From Entonaema liquescens (lineage: Eukaryota; Ascomycota; Sordariomycetes; Xylariales; Xylariaceae), in assembly GCA_902805475.1 (NCBI GenBank), contig CADCSX010000005.1, forward strand, positions 1,251,501-1,315,500: a DNA stretch of 64,000 nucleotides, written 5' to 3'. Under the pieces are notes generated by a model. That model searched no databases. It was not told where the DNA came from and worked only from the letters and a program-made list of their open reading frames with translations. The translations under genes were made by a program, and so were the position numbers. Positions 33,817 through 44,650 of the stretch are shown piece by piece; the stretch's first letter is position 1, and every line of letters starts with the position of its first letter.

Positions 33817-34522
33817 TTTCTTGTCTGGTATTGGGTGGAAAACTGGATACTGTCTAGGCTATGGTTAATGGTGACTTATGCTGATGGCTATAATGGAAGT
33901 TATTAGCGACTATTAGGGACATATCAACGCTATTTATATTTACCCAAAGCATGGCCTTTGGACTGAGTATATCGCATCTCCGTGGTCCGGCTCCCTAGTC
34001 CGAGACCTCCCGAAGGCTCCGGGCCATGCCGAGTCCGGAGGGGAGGATTTCCTCGGAAGTCAGAGCAACTCAACAACGGTAAGCTATCTAGGAGTCCAAG
34101 TTAGAGAATATGATGTTTATCGATTGAGCCGTTTACTCCCTCGTCATCTCGTGAACTAAGCACCGAATCCTCCGAAGAGCTCCGCCAACCGAGATAGGGG
34201 CAACGTAAAGAGAAGAAGATAAAAAGATCCTAGACCTCTTTGATATATTTTCAATAGACATCACGCATTAAACTAAAGTGGCCTAAAATACATTGCTCGG
34301 TTATTTCAAATGAGCCACATTCTTAGGGATTTTGTCTAACAACAACTGCGACGCCCCTATTCGTGGTGGAAACCGGGAATATCGCCAAACCGCCTATAAC
34401 TCCTCCGTCCATTCATCTGAATCATAGAACTTATAGAAATCCGAGTTACAGATTCCTAAATAAACCCACGTTCTGGTAAAGTAAACGACCAAAATATACA
34501 ATCCGTAAGCCACATCGGAATA
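33817..34522. promoter_or_regulatory. Bidirectional FDC1-PAD1 promoter with a GC-rich hairpin and many CCG/CGG triplets
   Basis: A 706-bp divergent promoter. At 34000-34056 a stem can form from CCGAG/CTCGG, CCTCCC/GGGAGG and CTCCGG/CCGGAG, with a 12-nt loop. The area is dense in CCG/CGG triplets (also near 33980, 34033, 34168-34190), the half-site type that Zn2Cys6 proteins bind. The surrounding DNA is AT-rich, so the island stands out. Confidence 0.6.
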
Positions 34523-35248
34523 ATGGGAGGACCTGCTCCAGAAGAGAGGAAAAGAATAATCGTTGCGATAACGGGAGCTACGGGAGCAGAAATAGGGATT
34601 CGACTCCTACAGACTCTACGCCGACTCAATGTTGAGACACATGTTATCATTAGCAAGTGGGTAGGCGAAACAATTAAATGGGAAACAGATTATACGGTAG
34701 CGACGGTGCGAGCACTGGCCGACCATGCTTATAGGTAAGTAAGCCTCTCTACCTCTTTCTACTCTCCTAGGCCCTAGGTATTTAGAATAGTTTCCCATAA
34801 AAGTGCCTCAGGCATAGCATCCTTATGCTACTTCTCTACTAATTCTCTCGACTCCGATGCTAGTCCGCATGACCTCGCAGCCCCTATCTCCAGCGGCTCC
34901 TACCGTGTAGACGGGATGATCGTCGCGCCCTGTTCGATGCGCACTCTCGCCGCCATCAACGCCGGCATCTGCGACGACCTGGTCACGCGCGCGGCGGATG
35001 TCTGTCTCAAAGAGCGGCGGCGCCTTGTCCTTGCCGTTCGCGAGACCCCGTTTAGCGAGATCCACCTGCGGAACATGTTGGGGGTTACCACCGCGGGGGC
35101 CATCGTTGCGCCGCCCGTCGTCAGGTTCTACACAAGGCCGTCTTCTGTGGAACAGGTCGTCCTGCAGATGACGGGGAAATTGCTGGATTTGTTTGGGCTG
35201 GATGCGAAGGACTTTGTTAGGTGGGAGGGCATGCATAAGGAGGGTTAA
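34523..35248 (+). CDS. PAD1: Flavin prenyltransferase (PAD1/UbiX family)
   Basis: The exons are 34523-34734 and 34864-35248, with a 129-nt intron (GTAAGT...GCTAG) in phase 2, giving 198 residues. The enzyme attaches a dimethylallyl group to FMN to make the prenylated FMN required by FDC1. Visible family motifs are RIIVAITGATGAEIGIRLL (Rossmann-like FMN site), ISKWVGETI, AAPISSGSYRVDGMIVAPCSM, and KERRRLVLAVRETPFSEIHLRNM (the last includes the conserved RE-P-x-S). No frame breaks were seen. It lacks a long N-terminal extension, and the start at 34523 gives the expected short leader. Fungal PAD1 acts in mitochondria in yeast, but I see no clear presequence here. Exon 2 is GC-rich. Confidence 0.93.
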
Positions 35249-38200
35249 GAGAATCGTTCGTTTAAGGGGTAGTTGTAAGACCTCGGAGACTTTGGGTTGG
35301 GCATGATTATGTGGAAAGTCTCATGTGTAAGTCATCGATGTCCTAGTATTGTGCCCATTACGCTATATGACTCTATCTATTATGAATGAATTTACATATC
35401 AGTGGATCATGTTCAATGTTTGTATGGTGGCCCTCATATCTAGAAGATATAGGTGAGACGAAATATTACTATATTCAAATCTTAACATGATTTTAATGAT
35501 AAACCACTACCTATCCTAACTATCGGGCAAAGAGCATTCGTAACTTCAACAGCCTTAGGAGGGATGATTTCGTGGCTAACTATTCCGTTTCAGGAGACAT
35601 ACAAAAACATATCTAGAACAATCTTTAGAATTCTAAGAAAACAGGGACTGTATATAGTATACAGGTGGCTTTTAGCAAGTCATTTTATGGTCCTTTGGCA
35701 ACGTTGATTCTCATCCTATCACTAAGTCACATCATAATAAGCTGTCGCTAGTGGCGGAAGATATACAACCCCTTGTCATCCGAATAAGCTTTCCAATGCT
35801 TTAGGGGGAGTCCACTCCCGCTCTCACACAGGTAACAGCGTTGGGCAGCGACGAGACGGGAGGCCGAAAGGGGTAAATCCCGAGTATTGTGCGCTTCGTT
35901 CGGCATATCCGGGATATTCTGCAATACTACCCAATATACTCTCAATAATCTGGCAGCTAATGAGTTCGGTTTGATTATAGACGAATCAAGTTGTCGTCCC
36001 CTTCGACGTATTGGCTCTCAGCTCTAGACAAATCAGATCGAGGAGCTTCGTCGTTATAGCAAACCGCGCCAGGGGTAAGCTGTATGGAGTCTCCGTCACT
36101 GGATTATGAATTAGGTTGCACTGAAGAATATAATTACTCTCATCGAGGCATTGGAAACTAGAGGTAGTCGTTAGTTTCTCCACTTCATCTGACTGATTTG
36201 CGGTGATACCCCTGATGTGCCTGGAGGCCTTATTACACTTGGCGAGTGATTTGGGGTAGAGTTGCTTGTGAAAGAGTATGGTATATGGTTCTTTTCTATG
36301 CTGCAAGTAACTCATTCCTGGTCTATATTGCGCTTGGGGGGCTATATGACTGCCTTGTAGTATAACTTTGTTTCACTTAAGATCTATACGAGGCCATCAT
36401 ACCCTTGCTTTATTAAGAAGTGTTAGGAAAACAGGTGGCATCTCTAGCCGCTAGTGGGCAGTAAGATAAAGGGGAAGCAACATTTAGATGAATCTGAAAC
36501 CTTAAAGGTTGATAGAGCGGAGAGTAACCGCCAATAGATGGGCGGTGAGTTAGGAAGAAAGGTTTCTATTGGATGAGGAATTTGATATGTGAGTGAAATG
36601 AGACGGCAAGTTGAGAGAAGCATTAGGCTTAAAGTCAATACGCCCTAGCTGAGCGCGCTTAAGATGATCACGAGCTCAAGGCAAACATATTATATTCCGC
36701 TATTGTGTAAAAACTAGGGAAGTTCGGGATTTTCAATTCAGGAGGTGACGTCTAATTAACACTTGCAGGTCGTGAGCGGTTGCAGATTGAGGCTATCTCT
36801 TAATTTAGCAACTACTCCTAAAAATAAACGCCCCAGCAGATCCCTTGTGGCACTTAAATCTCCAAGTCAAATATGTCACGAACGGTAGATAAGGCTGGGC
36901 CGCAAGGGGCGTAGGGATGATCTGGAATCCCGAAGCTTGACTCTGCCCTGTACTGTCAGGTACACCAATAGGGGGGATATGATAACGACATAGGTACGTG
37001 TATGTACTTCTGGCGGTTGGTAGTCCGTTTAGCGTACACCTTGCCAGCGCTGTGGTACATTGAGGGAGAACCTTGAGCCTCTAATCCCTGAATATAATCA
37101 CCACGAAAGTCAACGGCGATAGAAGACTGACGAATTAAGGACAGGCCGATAGCTCGTAGACGCTTCTGGAACCTAGTTGACATGTAAGATGACGACTTGT
37201 AGGCGCTTCTTCTAGCGGCGAGGTGATCGTCGTCGAAGAGCCCCATACATGGCGGCGAAACGCTCGCATACCTGGCCTTCCCCAGATCCCAGATACCCAA
37301 CCAGACGAAGATAGGTTGGATATGGGGTGGTAATGCCGTCTTGGTGCCTTGCAGACTTGCAGGAAGGATTATGACGGCGGTAGGCGGCAGGAAGGTATGA
37401 CAGGCATATTTTCTGCAAGTGATCTGGTGATCTGGTACAGAAATAGCAGATAGAGATGCGCGGGATGTAATTCAACGTCGCCTCAACGCCGAATTATGCT
37501 TGTGCACGGAGGAAATATTCTCGAATGCATACTTCAGCGTATACTTGAGCGGCAAGCTACACACACACACTGTGATGTCTAACCTAGGCGCTTAGATATT
37601 TTAACCAGTGGGCGGCTATGCGAGGCTAGTCGCCTCTTATTGGACAGACGAGAAGGCGGTAAACTATTTCTGATTTGAGGATGACACTTTAGGAATACAG
37701 ACGGGGATATTTTTGGGGATTACTTATCTGTGTTCTTACACTTGCAGAAGACAAAAGAAGATAATACTGATCCAGAGATCCGGCTGTAGCATTACTTTTA
37801 AACCTGACATATCTTTGCGGAGATATGATGAGGCTTAAATATTGGCTATTGTTTATGCGGTCCAGTTGTTTATGTTGTTCATGTTTAGGGCGACCGTCGA
37901 AGCGGCCTGGAATTCGGACTACCTACAAGTTAATGCTTCGTACCTTAGGTACCTACCTACCTATGTAACGTACCAAAAGTTTAGTGCACCTTGGGGTGCT
38001 TAATGGCGTCGTGTCATGTGACTCCAAGGATTACCTAACACAGTAATTCCGCTTTTATAGGTTGTATGTTGTACTGAACCTGGAACTAGAAGTTACGACT
38101 GCGCCAGGTACGCGGCTACATGCTAGGTAGTTCAGTACGAAACAAGGAAGTACCGGTGGATCTGGTGGATCTGGTGAATCTTTCCTTTATAATTGAAAGG

Positions 38201-41200
38201 TACCAGCTTCTTGTGTAAACAATTACATCTGAATTTGAATTAATCCACCGATATCAAACACAAACACAAACCACCATACAATATAACTACAATAACTACA
38301 ATAACTACACCATACACATAGTTATCTCATCAACACCTCAGAAGACTCGGATGTTAGACAAACAAGGAGTTCTTTCATGTTACATGTACCAACGCCAACC
38401 CATACGAACCTTGGCCGAGTGCCTGTCGCACTACGCATCCACCAACATCAACCATCCTTGTGCTACCCCATTTATCATCTCGGGCTGTCATAAAAGCCAC
38501 CATCGCGACGGTACATACATATATACACGTATCGTACTGGAAGTATGCGTGTGCAGTAGCCTGTCTTCACTCTCCGACAACGTGGCCAAATTCGTGACTT
38601 ATCACATTATTAAGCCCTGCCTCGCTACCGGTAACAAACCATTACCTAAAAAAAGGAATTTGCGCCGAATTAGCAGCGCCGAAAACATGGTTAGACAGCT
38701 AACATAATACCTAGGTAGGTAGTTATCGGATTTTGAGGTTGGTACCTCATAGGTAGCTATATACATGCACTCTTCCTGGATCTTCCACATGGCTTCTATT
38801 TACATGCTATGTACCTTACCTGAATAGATTACTTGGACATCTAACGCCCCGAGACTTTGGCCAACTAGTTCGGCACTATTTCATCGTAATGGTTGTCAAT
38901 CCGGTTGCCTACCTCTTACGTGGCAAGCCACAATCTTTAGGACTCATATGTCCACGGTTTGCTCGAGTTTCGGTCTATCGTCTTCACGTCACTATATAGT
39001 ACTATGTCTATTATTGTCAAAGCGCGGCCGGTCTCCGGGGCGTACCTCGCGCTTATTATTACATGACGGCCGGCTGTTGGACGTGGTCCTGCAGGCTTAT
39101 GGCAACAAGGACCTGGCAGGGATCTTAACGGACATTTTCCCGCTTTAACTGTGGCGCACTCCTCATAACTTTATCTTCTTCTGGTATGGTATGATTTCGA
39201 TATTGTTCAGGACTGTCTCCAGGTTGCAGGTAGCCTGCTTCATTTGAGTCTCGTAAGGTCGGGTCCAAGGAATAGCCAAACTGAACAAAAACGTCAACCA
39301 TCAATTATTTTTGACAGCGCCACCTACTCTACGGTGTTCATTAACTACGCAACGGCCCGAAACCTCGTGATGGCTAGGTGAGGCGTGTTTCTACTTTGGA
39401 TCCAATAGGGATTATTCCACTTCGCTTTCGTAATTGGAAGGCTGGTGGCCCCCAACGGCTGTCTCAGTTTAATAGACCGAAGGTTCTGTTAACGCCTTAC
39501 CGCATATGCCGCATCAATATAGAGAATAGATGAGGGGCTACGAGTAGCCAGAGATGCAGAAAGCGTATGCAGATCTCTGGCGGCCACTGATGAAGAACTC
39601 TGTTGACTTCGGCCTCACTAGGGACCCATGAGTGACCTCACCGTCAGTCTGACACAGCATCATACAATCTCACCTCCGCTTTCTAGTATTAGCGTCATGA
39701 GGGGTAGCAACGAACCTTATCGCTGATCGATGTAAAGACCTAAGAGACAATAACATACTATGAATACAGTAGCCGCACAAGATTTCTTCCCGTCTTTATG
39801 CACTGATTTTTATGATAATACCGAAAGCTTCATACCCTACCAGGCTTCCCAAGCGGGTCACACCTGGAACCCAGAAATGTTCCGTCGATTTCTAAGAAAA
39901 GAAAATCCGGGCCAGCAGATGGGTTTTATGCGCGGACGCGGTTGATCGATTGTCTCGTCCGATGTTTGGCTTCCCCTGTTGTAAGCTAACTAGCTAGGAG
40001 CTATCGCCTCCGACCAATGAGCAGCGGTAAGCCGCTTATGGATCGATCACCTTCCCGAACGGCGGCAAATGCATCCGAGCAAGGTCTTGATGATTCGCGA
40101 CAAGCGCAAAGCGCAGGCTCCACAGAGAGTACTGCAGAGAGGTAATTTAGAAACACTTGCGGAGGAGAAAGTAAAAAGATGGAAACACCAGGATTGCCAA
40201 CATCGTAGCCCTTTAAGCACTAACTAACGTTTACCCAAGGAATTTGTTTAATGAGTAGGAACAGTACGGCTATTCAAAGTACTACGGTCGTCTCCAGATT
40301 TGGCAACAGGTCCACTTACTGTTAAAGCTTACGGACTCGATATTCGTGCGAATTCATTTTACATAGGTGCCTTCGGACAAAAGCAAATTGATGCTGGCTA
40401 TGCTGGCTATGCGTCAGACGCCGAGGACAGAATGGTCCCGTGCGTGCCGTGCGCGACGGGCTCTCGAGTCACGGCTTGAAGGGTGTTATCCGGCCGGCAG
40501 GGTGCATGGCCAATATACTATATTCGAAAAAGGAAAAGATTCCGGAGCTAAAAAGGTCAGCACGTGCAGCGCCCGGATCGATTACGTTGCAACAAGATCC
40601 AGGGGAAGGACCAGCGGCAACAGCATTAACATTACGATTCCTCTTCTGTCTCTGTTTGCTTAATAAAGGATCCATGTAGCCCTATTACTCCTTTAACTCC
40701 TTTCTTGACCGAGGAACAGCCCGATATAAGATGAAGACTTACGTAGCTATGTCAGCAAGGCGGTCGTGTTGCAGAGTACCTAGCACTGCCGCATTCGGCT
40801 CAGCATCAACAGTGTTCTTATGACCGGGGCCGGAGGCTTGCTGTATTAGCGGCCTCTGTATGTCTTTCTATGCCTTGGTTTTAGGTTTCAACTCTCGGGG
40901 TCAAAGATCAATGTAACTTGCAAGCTAATACGAGACATTTGTGACGACGGGGCGAGTACATGCGTTAGTAGCAAATCAACAGCCTCTCGTCGGCTCTAGA
41001 CGCGGGTATTCGCTGCGTCCTAAATAAGAGCCCTGGGCATTTTCGACATCACACGCCCGCGCCAAATTGCATGACAGCTATATCCCTGTCCAAAGACGCC
41101 CATTGGTTGCGGACGAGTACAACTAGATTCACAAACTCCTCTGACCACACCTGCCGGCAATGCTCCAGGGTTGGCCTTTTCTGGTTGGAAGCATTGCTAC

Positions 41201-44200
41201 CGCGACAAGAATTGGCAGAATTCTACGACCCAAAGCGGGAATTGACGTTGCACCTTTGCTGTGCCGCTCGTGCACTTCTACAAGATCGAGGTCCCTTTCA
41301 AACTACTTAGATCCTCCCAATCGCACAGCGTCTTCTCCATCCTGGCCAGATTTGCCAAACCCACTAACACCTGCGCGTGCTATTTTGATCTCTTACCCAG
41401 CGGCGGTTTGAAATTGCGTGGGTTAGGAGAATCAGATCAAGGGTCTGTAGGGCCGCGGCTGGGCCTTAAGAAGCGGCCTTTATTGACTCACCGATGCTTT
41501 TTATTTCCATATCGTGTTAATATTGCAGGTTAGTGACATCTGAACATGACCACGACGAGATAGACTTGTCGCGGGCCGAAAATGCTGCACCTATCACGAT
41601 GTAGCTTCAAGACGAGGCGTGACAAATACTGTAGGAAATGGCATAGCCCAATGGCACTTTTTGAGAAACCCCGGTGCAACGTTGAAGGGGGGCCGTTGGT
41701 GGCATTAAGAGAGGTACGGCAAGGCACACGATTACGTCGACAAAGCTTATCGACGGCTGGTATTTTGTCTTGGATTGCGAGCAACAAATAAGAAGCCTTT
41801 AAATCGGGTACCATTAACTAAGACTGCACAAGAAAATAAACCACATTCCCCGCAAGGCTACGGGGTTTGAAGAGGAGCAGGACAAGTTCGTCGCCGCTAG
41901 GGTCAAGGTCAGGTACAGGTCTCTATTCGTCGTATTTGGTGCGTATTCGATGATGAATACTCCTGCGGCAGTGCCACCCCCGTTCAGATTTGGTAACATC
42001 GCATGAAGAAGGGCGGAAGACATAAGACTAATTATCAGGCTACATACATGAATGGTGAAGGTAGGGACAAGAGTAACAACAAGACCTTAACATTATACAT
42101 ACTATCTTGGCCTTAACAGCTGCGACTTAACCTCATACGATTTGGAAAAAGAGTAGTATACGACTTCACATTCGGTATGCAGGTATATGTTGTGAGATAA
42201 TATTAAACGCTTCAAATATATTCGGATTATAGGCACGAATATATGCTAGTTAACTATAACTACCAAATGTACTTTTATACTTAGGTAAGTATTTAACGCT
42301 TAGACGATTCTACGCACATGTAGGTAAGATCCGCCGCGGAATTGTAGACAGGCGTCTATGTAAGATGCTAGCGTTAGCGGGAGTACAATACCTGTACTTC
42401 CATACATTCATCGGTACTAGGTACATATGTGGATCCCACTAACCATTATGTACTACACAAAACGTGCAGATACCTACCCCTGCTAAGGAGCCGACGTTCC
42501 TCGACTCGCTTCCAGGTTGAAGGCTCTTTCTAAATGGATGTTCGTCGCGCGCGGACGCACATACGCACCAACCATATACATAAATTTCTGGAAAAGGCCA
42601 AGGTACTTCGGCGCTTTGTATCTCTGCTTCGATTATCACCTTGCCCGATCACCAAGCGCCATGCCGCCCAATACGTAGAGGCACATTTACTGGGGCAGCT
42701 AACCACATGCGCAAGGTTCGTCGATCTCGTCTACGGTTACAAAAGTATCGAGGCATCCTGCGGACATGGAGGTCATAGTTAAATCTTTTTTTGGGAATGC
42801 ACTTTTCTTTTATTCTTTCCCTTGAGAAACTGCAGCGTTGCAACTACATACGAATATACATACATACATCATATATATATCTATACATGTACCCCTTGCT
42901 AGCTACATTAACTTAACGCAACGTTAATTGCTTGCATTCGCTCCTTTCCATCTTTTCCCACTCGCGCTCGCTTACCTAGGTACTTACCTAACACTCACCT
43001 ACATACATACCTAAGTACTTACTGCCTTGCATGCGTGCATGCCAGATAAGGTACTTTAAGTGAGTACTGTATTATTGTATTCGTTTATGTAGTTGTATTT
43101 GTATTGATTATACAATCCGTATACACTACAATACAACGCAACTGCGAATACAAATACTTTCTACGTACCTACTATATCTGATCAAGAGAAAGAGAGGGTA
43201 CTGGCTTATCCCGGCTACCTGCCCTATCCACCGACGTACCTTACCTTCTACCTAACCTTACCTACTTACCTCCTACCCGTCCTACTTTATCTATCCTTGC
43301 CTTACATCGACTTCCCGCTCCGCCTGGGCCCTGCTGCTGCTGCTGCTGGCTAGCCACATATTTTTTTCCCTTTATATTTTTCTTATATCCCCCCCTACCG
43401 CTACCAACTGCTACGTGCTGCCTTGATTACTATTACTCAATTGTCCTATTGCAAATCACTTTCACTTACCCTCTATTTCCCCGCCGTTCATTTTGGCTCC
43501 TTCCGGTGGTACTTTGGTCGTTGTAGAAGGGAGGTGAAGAGGGACGATCAACATTGACATTGACACTTTAAACCCTTAACGTTGGTGAAGGGAGTAGAGC
43601 GAGAGGCATCCAAAAAAGCCATTCATTCCCGCAGGCGCAGCAGGGCGAAGAATTAATCGCGCGTCAAATCGCCAAGCGCTGGCTGGCCCTTCTTTTTCTT
43701 GTACGCATTAAATAAAGGTCTAGGATCCAACACGAGGGAACGAGCGGGAACCCGGGAATTCCAATATAGTTGGTTCGAATTCGACAAGTTGCATCGTGGG
43801 CCGGACCTTACGAGGAAAATAGTCTGGAGTTTTTCCACGCAGTTCAGAGCACAGATAGCTATACTCGGCCCAATTATCACTAACAAAAAAAAAGGGACGT
43901 TCCCTGGATAGGAATCCCCTTAGCAGCGCAGACCAACGTGCAGTTGTTTAGGCGCAGCAGCCTGCGAGCGTGCTGCTTACACCGCAACACGGCACTACGC
44001 AACGTACCGCATCAGCCCTTGCAAGTCACTGTCGTATTACGCTGCCGAATTCGATAAGAACGAGGTGCGGCTGGCTCAATCCCACTCGCTTGCACAAATT
44101 TGCCTCCCCGCGCACTTGCTTTTGAAGTTCATTGCAGTTAAAACCTAGAGTTTTCTTGCAGATCACCCCATTGCTCAGCTCCACGACACGCGCATCGACT

Positions 44201-44602
44201 GAGGAACTAAATCTTGTCAAATTAAAGCCTTCATATTTAGCTTCTTTCGATGCGCTGACCTGTAGGGATCCTAATTCGAAAGTTCTGCCAGATCGTAACG
44301 CTATTACTGTGTGCACCATCATCTCTGGGCGGCTTTGTTTACTGCTTGCTGCCTTGGCCACCTTTTCCCCTCTGGTATTCTTTTCTAGCTTCTCGACTGG
44401 CCTTTCTAACTAGGCTATACGTCAACTAAGGCTGCGGTGTTTTGACTGTGCACAGAACCGCGCCGTCGACTATTAGGTTGGGGTTTTCAACGGGCACCTA
44501 AATCGGATTTACCAGATTTTAAATGCAGGCTCGACTGGTTCAAAGCTTTATCGCATGGTAATCACCGTCCCCGCTAATATACGTCTGTAACAACGAATTC
44601 CT
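35249..44602. other. Gene-poor 9.3-kb region, possibly with decayed coding remnants
   Basis: No gene with recognisable family features was found on either strand. Several short frames look faintly protein-like but isolated (for example minus 35748-35945, plus 39028-39148, plus 39760-39945), so decayed genes are possible. Repeated TACCTAGGTA/ACCTACCTACC strings lie at about 37939-37968, 38707-38755 and 42975-43030. A CTG run lies at about 43331-43348. The last ~1.5 kb, with pyrimidine-rich tracts, is probably the promoter and 5' UTR of the downstream fusion gene. Confidence 0.5.
38351..38707 (+). CDS. Possible small orphan gene
   Basis: A 118-codon frame is preceded by an A/C-rich leader (repeated ACTACAATA, about 38265-38340) that resembles a fungal 5' UTR. 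The product is Cys- and His-containing, with no domain, signal peptide or family that I recognise. It could be a real lineage-specific gene or a chance frame. Confidence 0.2.
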   Translation: MLDKQGVLSCYMYQRQPIRTLAECLSHYASTNINHPCATPFIISGCHKSHHRDGTYIYTRIVLEVCVCSSLSSLSDNVAKFVTYHIIKPCLATGNKPLPKKRNLRRISSAENMVRQLT

Positions 44603-44650
44603 ATGCACCTCACGCAAGGCTGTTGGGCTGAAGATATTGTTGGACGAACT

